From assembly GCA_021770095.1 (NCBI GenBank), contig JAETRQ010000002.1, positions 1 through 64,000 on the forward strand: a stretch of 64,000 nt of DNA, given 5' to 3'. The translations under genes were made by a program, and so were the position numbers. Positions 33,414 to 42,316 of this stretch are shown one piece after another (within the stretch, counting starts at the first letter, position 1; every line of letters starts with the position of its first letter). The notes under the pieces are model-generated. The model saw only the letters and a program-made list of their open reading frames with translations. It searched no databases and was not told the DNA's origin. Source of the DNA: Eubacteriaceae bacterium. GTDB taxonomy: Bacteria; Bacillota; Clostridia; Oscillospirales; Acutalibacteraceae.

Positions 33414-35486
33414 ATGGAATATAATAAGTTATTTTCTCCTATGAAAATAGGAAATGTTGAAATCAAAAACAGAGTAGTCATGGCACCGATGTGTATGGGA
33501 TTCGGGCAGTATAATGGTTGTGCTACCGAAAAAATGATGAATTATTATGAAGAACGTGCCAAAGGCGGCGTAGGTCTTATTATTACTGAGATTACACGTG
33601 TAAATGATATTACAGGCGCTTCATCATATGGTCAGCTTGGAATGAGCCATGATTATCAGATTCCTGCACTTAAAGAAATGGCAGACAGGATACATAAACA
33701 CGGATGTAAAATTATGGTTGAACTGCATCATCCGGGGAGACAGAATCTCGGTCTTATGATTGGCACTGTTCCGCTGTGTATTGCCGGGGAAAAGTTAATG
33801 GGGGATTTGTATACAAAAATCCTTACAGGTGCAGTTATTCCGCCCGGAAAAAAGTTGCAGGACAAAGATATTGTTCCACGTGTTGTATCACCGAGCAAAT
33901 GTGAAAAAAGCAAAATGAGTGAAAGTGTCAACAAAGCCCTTTCACATAAAGCGATAAAGAAACTGGTTTGTCAGTTTGTTGAAGGTGCAGTACGTGTAAA
34001 GAAAGCCGGATGCGACGGTGTTGAACTGCATGCATCACATGGTTATTTAATTCAGCAGTTTTTGTCACCCAATACAAATAAGCGTGATGATGAATATGGC
34101 GGAAGCCTCGAAAACAGAATGCGATTTCTGCTTGAAATCATTGATGGTATACGTAAAAACTGCGGTTCTGATTTCCCAATCGTTGTAAGACTTACTGTTG
34201 ATGAAATGTATGACAGAATCGGTCAGAGCGGTAAGGGCTACGGCCTTGAAGAAGGGCTGAAAATGGCAAAAATCCTCAGTGATAAAGGAATAGATGCGAT
34301 TGATGTTTCTTCGGCTGCCTATGACACGTTTAACTATTGGCTTGAGCCAACGACTTTTGAATGCGGTTGGAGAAAGCATCTTGCTCAGGAAGTGAAAAAA
34401 GTTGTTGATATTCCTGTCATTGCAGCAAATCTTATCCGTTCTCCGCAGCAGGCAGAATTGCAGTTAGAAGAAAATACGCAGGACTTCATTTCTTTGGGAA
34501 GACCTCTTATCGCTGATCCGCATTGGGTTAATAAAGTAGCACAAGGCAATGAATACAAAATCAGCAGATGTGTTTGCTGTCTCCATTGTTTTGAAAGTAT
34601 GATGGAGAATGCATATAAATATGACCACGGTCATTGCTCAGTTAATCCGTTTGTCGGCAGAGAAGATGTTAAACTCAAAAAGAACGGCAGCGGCAGAAAG
34701 GTTGTTGTTGTAGGTGCAGGCCCTGCCGGTCTTATGGCGGCTCGGCTTATGGCACAAAGAGATTTTAATGTTGTTGTCCTTGAAAAAGAAAATCAGGTTG
34801 GCGGTCAGCTTAATCTGGCAGATAAGCCACCGCATAAATATAAAATGTCATGGGTCTGCAAGGATTTGTATGAAAATGTGACTGCACTTGGTGTTGATGT
34901 CCAATTTAATGTTAGGGCAAATAAAGAAATTATTGACTCTTATAATCCTGATATTGTTATCAATGCAACAGGCGGTAATGCAGTTTTTCCTGATGCTTTC
35001 AAAGGCAATCATGTTTCAACAGTTACAGATATATTGAACGGTAATGTTAAACTTGAAAATAAGAATGTTGTTGTTATCGGTTCAGGTATGACAGGTCTCG
35101 AAACAAGCGAGCTTCTGGTTGAAAATGCAAATAAAGTTACGATTGTTGAAATGGCTGACAGAATTGCTCCGGGTGCATGGTTCCAGCACCTTGATGATGC
35201 TCTGCCGAAACTTGAAAAAGCAGGCACAAAATTCTTAACCGCTCATAAGTTAATTTCGATAAATGACAACTCTGTTCTCCTTGAAGATTTGAAAGAAAAA
35301 CAGAAAGTTGAAATATCAGCAGACTATGTTGTTTTGTCACTCGGCGTCAGACCTGATACCGTACTGTTTGATGAAATAAAGAACAGCAGTTCTTATGCTG
35401 TTTATAATATCGGTGACAGTGTAAAAACAGGCAGAATTGTGAATGCAACAGAATCTGCTTATCAGTTGGTGATGTCTATTGATTAA
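33414..35486 (+). CDS. OYE-type FMN/FAD/4Fe-4S NADH-dependent oxidoreductase
   Basis: 690 aa with the three-part layout of 2,4-dienoyl-CoA reductase, trimethylamine dehydrogenase and BaiCD/BaiH. Residues 1-~370 are an Old Yellow Enzyme TIM barrel (NRVVMAPMCMGFG, ELHHPGRQ, DGVELHASHGYLIQQFLSP). A Cys cluster follows (SRCVCCLHCFESM and, 16 residues later, HCSVNP) for a [4Fe-4S] cluster. From ~428 there is an FAD-binding domain (KVVVVGAGPAGLMAARLM) and from ~550 an NAD(P)-binding domain (NVVVIGSGMTGLE). It should reduce an activated double bond of an enoate, enone or steroid-like substrate; which one is unknown. It overlaps the FRG protein gene by 8 bases. Confidence 0.9.
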   Translation: MEYNKLFSPMKIGNVEIKNRVVMAPMCMGFGQYNGCATEKMMNYYEERAKGGVGLIITEITRVNDITGASSYGQLGMSHDYQIPALKEMADRIHKHGCKIMVELHHPGRQNLGLMIGTVPLCIAGEKLMGDLYTKILTGAVIPPGKKLQDKDIVPRVVSPSKCEKSKMSESVNKALSHKAIKKLVCQFVEGAVRVKKAGCDGVELHASHGYLIQQFLSPNTNKRDDEYGGSLENRMRFLLEIIDGIRKNCGSDFPIVVRLTVDEMYDRIGQSGKGYGLEEGLKMAKILSDKGIDAIDVSSAAYDTFNYWLEPTTFECGWRKHLAQEVKKVVDIPVIAANLIRSPQQAELQLEENTQDFISLGRPLIADPHWVNKVAQGNEYKISRCVCCLHCFESMMENAYKYDHGHCSVNPFVGREDVKLKKNGSGRKVVVVGAGPAGLMAARLMAQRDFNVVVLEKENQVGGQLNLADKPPHKYKMSWVCKDLYENVTALGVDVQFNVRANKEIIDSYNPDIVINATGGNAVFPDAFKGNHVSTVTDILNGNVKLENKNVVVIGSGMTGLETSELLVENANKVTIVEMADRIAPGAWFQHLDDALPKLEKAGTKFLTAHKLISINDNSVLLEDLKEKQKVEISADYVVLSLGVRPDTVLFDEIKNSSSYAVYNIGDSVKTGRIVNATESAYQLVMSID

Positions 35487-36474
35487 TAATGATATTATGT
35501 TTTCTGCAAGAGAAAAATTAAAAGAAAAATTGAATAGCCTGAATGACCGTGTGAGCGATACCTTTGATTTTGACTTTTCTGCTGTCAGCCGGCGGATTGA
35601 AACGGTTGAAGAATTCAATGATATTCTGCTCGGTGATTTTAATTCAGGCAGGCAGTTGTTTTACCGCGGTGAACGTATTAATGACTCAAACCGTCATTTG
35701 CTCCCGACAATGCTCAGGGAACCTGAAAAACTTTTTGACGATAATGATTTGGGAATTGTACATATTGATTCAGACTTCCTTCTGGATTATTATAAAAACC
35801 TCGGAAGTTTTGTGGATGTTTTCAGCAAGACTATGGGCAAAGTGAGCAAAGATTCCTTGTATGAAATTTGTGCATTCTCACAGCATTATAATAACTTTTC
35901 ACCGCTGATTGATTTCACAAAGAGTATTTATCCTTCACTCTCGTTTGCTCTTAAAGACAGAGATGTTTATGAAGATGATATTGTTCTTTATGTAATTGAA
36001 ATCAAAGATGAAAAAGATTATACAACGGATATTACAACTGCAAATAAATGGATTGATGAATTAAGTATTTATGCAGGCAGATTTGAAGAGACGGATCTTA
36101 AAACTGCTCTTAAAGATATAATTGCAAACCGTCATAAATTGAAAATGACTGAAGAATTCAAAAATTATATAGAATTTGCCAATTCCAAACCGTCTCCAAA
36201 AGCAAAACTGATTGATGTGCCGACGAATACAAGAATGAAATTCCAGCAAGGTGTGTTCCTGTTGCTCAATGATTTTCATTTTTTCAATGTAACTTATTTT
36301 ACAAAAGGTATAAGAGATGAGTTTGAAATTTCAAAATATATTATTAATAAGGACATCTGCCCCTATCTTCTGGATTTAATAAAAAAAGAAACACCATGGT
36401 ATCAGTTCAAATACCTGACTGATGTTGAATCGGCTTTCAAAATAGCAGTAGAACATAATGTCACGAAACTGTAA
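35479..36474 (+). CDS. FRG domain-containing protein
   Basis: 331 aa (from the TTG at 35479). The FRG domain core is visible: FYRGE at 61-65, HLLPTMLR at ~73-80, then the AFSQHYNNFSPLIDFT block at ~132-147, which is the QH-h-TPLLDFT motif, and a basic Thr-rich remainder. FRG proteins are widespread, often in accessory or phage-related DNA, and their activity is unknown; the conserved Arg, Gln/His and Asp suggest an enzyme. The start is uncertain: TTG 35479 overlaps the flavoenzyme stop with only a weak GGTGAT upstream, and ATG 35497 has no ribosome site. Coupling to the flavoenzyme is suggested by the overlap. No terminator is evident afterwards. Confidence 0.8.
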   Translation: MINNDIMFSAREKLKEKLNSLNDRVSDTFDFDFSAVSRRIETVEEFNDILLGDFNSGRQLFYRGERINDSNRHLLPTMLREPEKLFDDNDLGIVHIDSDFLLDYYKNLGSFVDVFSKTMGKVSKDSLYEICAFSQHYNNFSPLIDFTKSIYPSLSFALKDRDVYEDDIVLYVIEIKDEKDYTTDITTANKWIDELSIYAGRFEETDLKTALKDIIANRHKLKMTEEFKNYIEFANSKPSPKAKLIDVPTNTRMKFQQGVFLLLNDFHFFNVTYFTKGIRDEFEISKYIINKDICPYLLDLIKKETPWYQFKYLTDVESAFKIAVEHNVTKL

Positions 36475-36596
36475 TGACGTTTCAGTTAACAACAAAGAGC
36501 AGATAAATGAAAAAAGTAAAAATATGGAATCCTTTTCTAATTATCATTATCGGTAATCACAATAAATAAACACTGTATAGAAATTAGAGGTGTATT

Positions 36597-37889
36597 ATGA
36601 AAAAGTTTTTATCCGTTTTACTTTGTACTTTAATCATCGTACCAAGTACTATGACTTTTGTACCGAAAGAATATACTCCGCCTGTTGATGAAATCACAAA
36701 AGAAGAGGCATATCAATTTGCTGATGAATTAAAAGAAATGAGCAAGGAGTCATCTGACTCCTCGCTCAGACTAATTGTAAATGCAGATAAAAAAATTGAT
36801 TATTTGGATGCAATCAGCACAGCAACAGGTGTTGATGATTTATATGTTCTGCAGTTTGATAATGAAACCTCATTGAAAAAAGCTGAAGAGTATTATAACT
36901 CTCTTGATTATGTAAATTATATTGAACATGATTTTGAAGTGGAAAACCCATTTTGTTCTGTTGATGACGAATTTAATTATACAGCCGAATGTCCCAGTAC
37001 GATAAACCAAAACATTGATGATGCGATTAAACTTTTAAAAAAAGAAAATGTGGAATTTAACGAAATCAAAATGGCTGTTCTGGATTCAGGAATAGTCAGA
37101 ACAAAAATAACAAATGACAGAATTGACGGTGGTCATACTTTTGTTGAAGGTGCTAATGCGGATGGTACTAGTATTGTGGGAACTGTACAGGTTGACCATG
37201 GTACAAAAACAGCCGGAACGATAATCCTTAATACACTTGATAATGTTAGATTATATTCTTATCAGGTTCGTGATGCTAATGGTCGTTCGAATTATTTATA
37301 TGCAATATCATCTGTATATTTAGCTATTGCAGATGGTTGTAAAATACTCAATATGAGTTTAGCATATTATAGCAATCTAGAAAAAGATGTAAAAAGTTGG
37401 AATGATGCAATAAATACAGCAACTGCTGCAGGATGTATATGTGTTGCCTCCGCTGGTAACGATGGTAAAGATTTAAATATAGCTGAGCCTTATCCTGCAT
37501 CAATAACAAATTGTATAACTGTCGGAGCCACAACACCTGAAAACAGAAAGCCAAGTTTTAGTAATTTCGGTGATGGCGTAGACATTTATGCTGTCGGAAA
37601 TTTGATGACAAGTTATAACAATTCAGGCTACAAAGTAACTGATTGGGGAGGTACATCTGGAGCCGCACCTGTAGTCAGCTCAATATGTGCCTTGCTTGTT
37701 ACTGCTAAACCCGATATTACAGTTGATGAAATAAAGCAGTTATTGCTTGAAACAGGTTATTCTACAAATGAAGAAAATCAGACTGATGATACTCGAATTA
37801 TCGCAGATGCATATGGATGTGTAAAAAAAATTACTCGGTGCAGAATTAGAACCATTAAGATTGGATTATACTGTAAACAAAAGCAGTAA
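36597..37889 (+). CDS. Secreted S8 (subtilisin-like) peptidase, 5' part of frameshifted gene
   Basis: The product begins with a signal peptide (KKFLSVLLCTLIIVPSTMTF), then a propeptide-like segment to ~120 and an S8 peptidase domain with an intact triad: D163 in AVLDSGI, H201 in DHGTKTAGT, and S354 in GGTSGAAPV; the oxyanion Asn lies in SAGNDG. The frame is lost at an A8 run (37823-37830): after DAYGCVKK the reading becomes a short unrelated tail and stops. Removing one A would continue through LLGAELEPLRLDYTV into the downstream ORF, giving one 781-aa protein. So this is either a sequencing or assembly indel, a recent mutation, or a slippage-controlled gene. The domain itself looks functional. 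Confidence 0.85.
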   Translation: MKKFLSVLLCTLIIVPSTMTFVPKEYTPPVDEITKEEAYQFADELKEMSKESSDSSLRLIVNADKKIDYLDAISTATGVDDLYVLQFDNETSLKKAEEYYNSLDYVNYIEHDFEVENPFCSVDDEFNYTAECPSTINQNIDDAIKLLKKENVEFNEIKMAVLDSGIVRTKITNDRIDGGHTFVEGANADGTSIVGTVQVDHGTKTAGTIILNTLDNVRLYSYQVRDANGRSNYLYAISSVYLAIADGCKILNMSLAYYSNLEKDVKSWNDAINTATAAGCICVASAGNDGKDLNIAEPYPASITNCITVGATTPENRKPSFSNFGDGVDIYAVGNLMTSYNNSGYKVTDWGGTSGAAPVVSSICALLVTAKPDITVDEIKQLLLETGYSTNEENQTDDTRIIADAYGCVKKITRCRIRTIKIGLYCKQKQ

Positions 37890-38943
37890 TTCTGATTTTG
37901 CTGAAATATCTTTTACCTGCAATGATGAAAATGCAAATATTTATTATCAGTTAAATGATTTGGATGCTGCTGTTAATATGAGCACTCCGTTTACTCATGC
38001 TACAGTTTTGTATAGGTCATATAAATATGAACCGGGAACTACAGTTAAACTGAAAAAGTATCAAAATGTAGTAGCATGTGCTTATGCACCGGGAAAAGCA
38101 AAAAGTAATATTCAATATTTTCTTGCACCTGATTTCAGCTACGAAAGCGGATATTTGATGACTTCTGCGAGTAAAACACAGGAATATAATAAAATCACTC
38201 GCTGCAATATAATTGATGAAAAGGTTATAACTGTACCTGAATTTATTGACGGAACGGAAATACAGGAAATAGGTCAGTTGTGTTTTATGGGTAACAAAAC
38301 TGTCGAAACAATTATTTTACCCGAAAGCATAAAACAAATTGATGCATGGGCATTTGCAAACTGTCCTAACTTAAAAACGGTTATTGCTCCGGGTGTTGAA
38401 AACTGCGGCGGACATACATTTTACAAGTGTGATAACTTAATCAATGTAGAAATGCCGAATGTAACTGTTGCCAATGTAGCTATGTTCAAAAACTGCACTT
38501 CGCTTGAAACCGCAAAACTTGGAACATTAACAGAGATTGATAATCATGCTTTTTATGGCTGTGAAAATCTTAAACTGGTTAAAACAACAGAAGATAATAT
38601 TTCCTTTGCAGTTAATACCTTTAAGGATTGTGATAATTTAACGATTTATACACCTGACAAAACTGCATCAATGTATACTTATGCAAAATCCGCTTCTATA
38701 CCGGTGATTATCTCTTATAATTACAAATTTATCGGTAAGAGCAATGGCAGGTTTGTATATGAGGACAGGGAACTGAACAGTATGGTATCTTATCCTGCTG
38801 AACAAATTTACAAAATGTGGGATACAGACTGCATCAATCAGTCTCCCGATTATGATGAATTGGGCTTCTTGCTCAATACAGTGGATGACGGCATAATCAA
38901 CGCTAAGGATTATGCGATAATATCAAAAGCAAAAACGGCATAA
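37861..38943 (+). CDS. BspA-like LRR and dockerin-like C-terminal part of the S8 peptidase gene
   Basis: This is the downstream reading frame, +1 relative to the peptidase, and almost surely its 3' half rather than a separate gene: it has no ribosome site and its frame stays open back to the A8 run. Contents in order: a CHB_HEX_C-like strand domain (ISFTCNDENANIYYQLND), BspA-type LRR_5 repeats (CFMGNKTVETIILPESIKQI, WAFANCPNLKTV, TFYKCDNLINVEMP, HAFYGCENLKLV), and a C-terminal DGIINAKDYAIISK that resembles half of a dockerin repeat. Such repeats suggest cell-surface adhesion or attachment. A hairpin terminator follows. Confidence 0.8.
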   Translation: MDYTVNKSSNSDFAEISFTCNDENANIYYQLNDLDAAVNMSTPFTHATVLYRSYKYEPGTTVKLKKYQNVVACAYAPGKAKSNIQYFLAPDFSYESGYLMTSASKTQEYNKITRCNIIDEKVITVPEFIDGTEIQEIGQLCFMGNKTVETIILPESIKQIDAWAFANCPNLKTVIAPGVENCGGHTFYKCDNLINVEMPNVTVANVAMFKNCTSLETAKLGTLTEIDNHAFYGCENLKLVKTTEDNISFAVNTFKDCDNLTIYTPDKTASMYTYAKSASIPVIISYNYKFIGKSNGRFVYEDRELNSMVSYPAEQIYKMWDTDCINQSPDYDELGFLLNTVDDGIINAKDYAIISKAKTA

Positions 38944-38950
38944 GAAAAGA

Positions 38951-38993
38951 CAGACTGCTCATGATGAGAATTTCAACAGCAGTCTGCCTTTTT
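38951..38993. terminator. Bidirectional hairpin terminator
   Basis: CAGACTGCT (38951-38959) pairs with AGCAGTCTG (38978-38986), followed by CCTTTTT on the plus strand. It lies between the convergent LRR and copA genes. Confidence 0.75.
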
Positions 38994-38997
38994 GCTA

Positions 38998-41109
38998 TTA
39001 TTTAAATCTTCTTAATCTTAAAGCATTGCACACAACAGTAACAGAACTCAGGCTCATACACGCAGCGGCAATCATTGGATTCAGCGTCCAGCCAAACAGT
39101 CCATAGAAACACCCTGCCGCAAGCGGAATACCGAGACAATTATAAAAGAAAGCCCAGAACAAGTTTTCTCTTATATTCTTCAGCGTTTTTTTAGATAGTC
39201 TTATTGCTTTTAAAACATCGCTGAGTTTGTCATTAACCAATACAACATCAGCTGAATCAATTGCAATGTCAGATCCTGCACCGATTGCAATACCCACGTC
39301 TGCACGGGTCAGGGCAGGGGAGTCATTTATTCCGTCTCCTATCATTGCAACCGTTTTTCCGCTTTCTATCAGTTCTCTTATCTTTTTTTCTTTGTCATCA
39401 GGTAAAGCAGATGCAATGAAGTTTTTTATTCCTGCCTGCTGCGTAATGGCATATGCAGTCACTTCGTTATCACCTGTAATCATAATTGTATCTGCCTGGA
39501 TGTTTTGGATTGTTTCTTTTGCATCATCTTTAATCGCATCGGCAACTGCAACGGTACAAAGATATTCATCATCACAGGTGAATATTATCGGTGTTTTTCC
39601 GCTGTAGGAAAAATCGTTGTCTGCAAAACCTGTCAGTTTCTGGTTGCCGGCTTTGTAAGTTTTGTCACCGATTTTGGCAATAATGCCTTTGCCGATAATA
39701 TATTCACTGTTTTGCAGTTCAAGCAGATTTGCACCTTTTTCTTTGCAGTAGTTACATATTGCTGCAGAAATAGGGTGGTCTGAAATATTTTCAAGTGAGT
39801 AGATAATATCAAGATATTTTTCATCCGTAACATCCGTTACGAACATCTCGCCTTTTGTGATTGTTCCTGTTTTATCAAATACAATAGTATTGCATTTGCC
39901 GAGATTTTCGAGTGCAGATGCATCTTTGAAGAGTATTCCGTTTTCTGCACCTTTGCCTGTTCCTATCATAATTGCACATGGCGTTGCAAGACCAAGGGCA
40001 CAGGGGCAGCTGATGACTAATACGGACACACCGATTGAAAAAGCAAATTCAAACCCTTTGCCGATGAACATCCATACAGCAAAAGCGATGATGGCAATTA
40101 CAATTACAACAGGGACGAAGATGGCAGCGATTTTATCAGCAAGACGCTGTGCAGGTGCTTTTGATGACGATGCATCTTCAACAAGTGAAATAATTCTTGC
40201 AAGTGTTGATTCCTCACCAACCTGAGTCGCTTTTAATATAAAATTACCGTTAACATTGATTGTTCCGCTGATTACTTTATCTCCCACAGTCAGGTCAACC
40301 GGCACACTTTCACCTGTTACGGCACTTTGGTCGATTGATCCGCTTCCTTCTGCAATAATACCGTCAACTGCAATTCTCATTCCCGGTTTGATTACTACAA
40401 GATCATTTGTTTGTATAAGTGCCGAATCAATTTCTGTTTCTTTGCCGTCTTTGAGTATGATACTTTTTTCAGGAACTAAATCTATAAGTGAATTGATTGC
40501 GTCTTTTGTCTTGCCTTTACTTAATGTTTCCAAGAATTTGCCCACAGTTATCAATGCAAGAATCATTCCTGCAGATTCAAAATACAGGTGATGATTGCTG
40601 AATGCAAACATGGATATTAAACTGTAAATCAGTGATGCACCTGACCCAACAGCAACAAGACTGTCCATATTAGGATCAAATTTGAATAAAGCCGAAAATC
40701 CATTTGTGAAAAACTTTCTGTTGACAATGATTATCGGTATCAGAAATATCAATTGTCCGATAGCATTCGGCATATGTTCGCCCAATATCCATGGCAGTGA
40801 ATATCCAATCATATGTGCCATTGAAAGATACATCAGCGGTATTAAAAATACAACAGAAATGATTACACGCTTTTTCATTTCTTTAATTTCTTTATCATTA
40901 TTTGTTTTCTGAATTCTGAATATTTCACATCTATAGCCTGCTTTCACTACAGAATCAATAATATCCTGTGTGTCACAATCATATTCTGCAACCATAGTTC
41001 CTGCAAGCAGATTGACAGAAACTGTATTGCTGATTGGCGTCACTGCCTTTTCAACTCTTGCTGAGCAGGCAGCACAAGTCATTCCTGTAACTAAGAATTT
41101 TTGTTTCAT
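38998..41109 (-). CDS. copA: Cu(+)-translocating P-type ATPase
   Basis: A P1B-1 copper exporter of 703 aa. One N-terminal heavy-metal domain carries GMTCAACSARV (Cys 12 and 15). The membrane CPC motif is in VISCPCALGLATP, the phosphorylated Asp in DKTGTITKGE, the nucleotide-site HP in SDHPISAA, and the TGES actuator loop in VTGESVPV. The last TM helices have YNCLGIP and MSLSSVTVVCNALRL, with the Y-N and M-SS residues of Cu+-ATPases. It starts directly after the stop of the M24 peptidase, so both are co-transcribed. There is no copper chaperone or CsoR gene in the window. A CCTA-N9-TAGG palindrome lies at the operon promoter. Confidence 0.95.
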   Translation of the reverse strand: MKQKFLVTGMTCAACSARVEKAVTPISNTVSVNLLAGTMVAEYDCDTQDIIDSVVKAGYRCEIFRIQKTNNDKEIKEMKKRVIISVVFLIPLMYLSMAHMIGYSLPWILGEHMPNAIGQLIFLIPIIIVNRKFFTNGFSALFKFDPNMDSLVAVGSGASLIYSLISMFAFSNHHLYFESAGMILALITVGKFLETLSKGKTKDAINSLIDLVPEKSIILKDGKETEIDSALIQTNDLVVIKPGMRIAVDGIIAEGSGSIDQSAVTGESVPVDLTVGDKVISGTINVNGNFILKATQVGEESTLARIISLVEDASSSKAPAQRLADKIAAIFVPVVIVIAIIAFAVWMFIGKGFEFAFSIGVSVLVISCPCALGLATPCAIMIGTGKGAENGILFKDASALENLGKCNTIVFDKTGTITKGEMFVTDVTDEKYLDIIYSLENISDHPISAAICNYCKEKGANLLELQNSEYIIGKGIIAKIGDKTYKAGNQKLTGFADNDFSYSGKTPIIFTCDDEYLCTVAVADAIKDDAKETIQNIQADTIMITGDNEVTAYAITQQAGIKNFIASALPDDKEKKIRELIESGKTVAMIGDGINDSPALTRADVGIAIGAGSDIAIDSADVVLVNDKLSDVLKAIRLSKKTLKNIRENLFWAFFYNCLGIPLAAGCFYGLFGWTLNPMIAAACMSLSSVTVVCNALRLRRFK

Positions 41110-42180
41110 TTAAAGTATAATTAACTCCTTTGTTATTTTTGATAAATTTTCTCTCCCTCTTGGAGATATATATAGTAAATCTTCAATTCGGATTCCGAAT
41201 TTGTCAGGAATATAAATTCCGGGTTCAATTGATGTTACATTACCGACTTCAAAAATATCTTTGCTTTTTGGTGATGCATTATAACCCTCGTGAATATCAA
41301 GACCAACACCATGACCAAGACTGTGTCTGAAATATTTGCCCACTTCTTTTGTTTCCAAAACATCATAGGCCGCCTGATATACATCTGCACATTTTACGCC
41401 GTCATTAAGTGCTTTTATTCCGGCAATTTGGGCTTTTAATACAAGATTGTACATTTCTTCCATTTCATCTGTTGCATGACCCACGGCGACCGTTCTCGTC
41501 ATGTCGGAATGGTAACCGTTTTTTGTTGCACCAAAATCGAACAGAACAAAATCGCCGTCTTTAATGACCCTGTCATCAGGTACTCCGTGGGGCATAGAAG
41601 TATGCTCTCCAGTCAACAGAATCGTATCAAAACTAACGCCGTCAGAACCATTTTTTGACATAATATAATCAAAAAGAGCGGCAAGTTCTTTTTCTGTTTT
41701 TCCTGCTTTAACTTCAGGCAAAAGTTCTAAAAAAGACTTTTCAGCTATATTATTTGCTTCTTTTATCAGTTTAATTTCTTCAATATCCTTAATATTTCTT
41801 AATTTCATCAATTGATTTGAGAGGTTGATGAATTCAATGTTTTTGTTCTTTTCTTTCAATTGAATATATTTTGAATAGGATATTGTTTCATTTTCAAATA
41901 AAAGAGATTTGATATTGTGTTTGCTTATAATCTTTTCGATTTCGTCCATAAAAGAAGTATTGATTTCTATTACTTCAAGATTGCTTTTGGCAGCGTATTT
42001 CAGTGCAATTTCAGTATATCTTGAATCAACAATATGGTATCCCTTACCATCTTTTGTGATGATAACTACACCTTCGCTTTTTGAAAATCCGCAGGCATAG
42101 TGCATATTGCTTTCATCGTATAAAATTATTGCATCTGCGTTGTTCTCAATAATTAACTGTGATAATTTTTCTAATCGCAT
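41110..42180 (-). CDS. M24 family metallopeptidase, Xaa-Pro dipeptidase/aminopeptidase type
   Basis: 356 aa with a creatinase-like N-terminal domain and a pita-bread C-terminal domain. The dinuclear metal ligands are seen as Asp in LFDFGATKNGYHSDMTRT, His in HSLGHGVGLDIHE, Glu in SIEPGIYIPD and Glu in IRIEDL. The length and layout match PepQ/PepP-like enzymes of Firmicutes, which cleave X-Pro bonds in the cytoplasm. It is the first gene of a two-gene minus-strand operon with copA, stop and start codons abutting. Its pairing with a copper pump has no evident functional reason. Confidence 0.92.
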   Translation of the reverse strand: MRLEKLSQLIIENNADAIILYDESNMHYACGFSKSEGVVIITKDGKGYHIVDSRYTEIALKYAAKSNLEVIEINTSFMDEIEKIISKHNIKSLLFENETISYSKYIQLKEKNKNIEFINLSNQLMKLRNIKDIEEIKLIKEANNIAEKSFLELLPEVKAGKTEKELAALFDYIMSKNGSDGVSFDTILLTGEHTSMPHGVPDDRVIKDGDFVLFDFGATKNGYHSDMTRTVAVGHATDEMEEMYNLVLKAQIAGIKALNDGVKCADVYQAAYDVLETKEVGKYFRHSLGHGVGLDIHEGYNASPKSKDIFEVGNVTSIEPGIYIPDKFGIRIEDLLYISPRGRENLSKITKELIIL

Positions 42181-42187
42181 AACATCA

Positions 42188-42239
42188 ATTCCTATTAATT
42201 TTATAGGAATATTGTAACAGTGTTAAATATAAATGTCAA
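42188..42239 (-). promoter_or_regulatory. Promoter and CCTA-N9-TAGG palindrome of M24-copA operon
   Basis: On the minus strand TTGACA (42239-42234), 17-base spacer, TACAAT (42216-42211). Just downstream, ATTCCTAT (42188-42195) and ATAGGAAT (42203-42210) form a perfect 8-bp-arm palindrome of the form CCTA-N9-TAGG, the same as the four sites at the two sulfur operons. Its place at the transcription start suits a repressor. Confidence 0.55.
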
Positions 42240-42258
42240 TAGTCTTTAAAATACTTTA

Positions 42259-42287
42259 TTGACAATTACTATGACTTATTATAATAT
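42259..42287 (+). promoter_or_regulatory. Predicted promoter of arabinofuranosidase gene
   Basis: TTGACA (42259-42264) with TAATAT (42282-42287) at 17 bases, or TATAAT (42280-42285) at 15 bases. It diverges from the M24-copA promoter. Confidence 0.65.
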
Positions 42288-42316
42288 GAATTAAAAGCAG
42301 TATTCAGGAGATTTTT

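Noticed and set aside
36508-36570. Twenty-codon ORF between the FRG gene and the subtilase gene
   Set aside because: No good ribosome site, no distinctive content and no link to neighbours; expected by chance in AT-rich DNA.
37861-38943. LRR frame as an independent gene
   Set aside because: No ribosome site at its TTG, and its frame continues back to the A8 run with sensible sequence (LLGAELEPLRLDYTV), so it is the 3' half of the peptidase gene.
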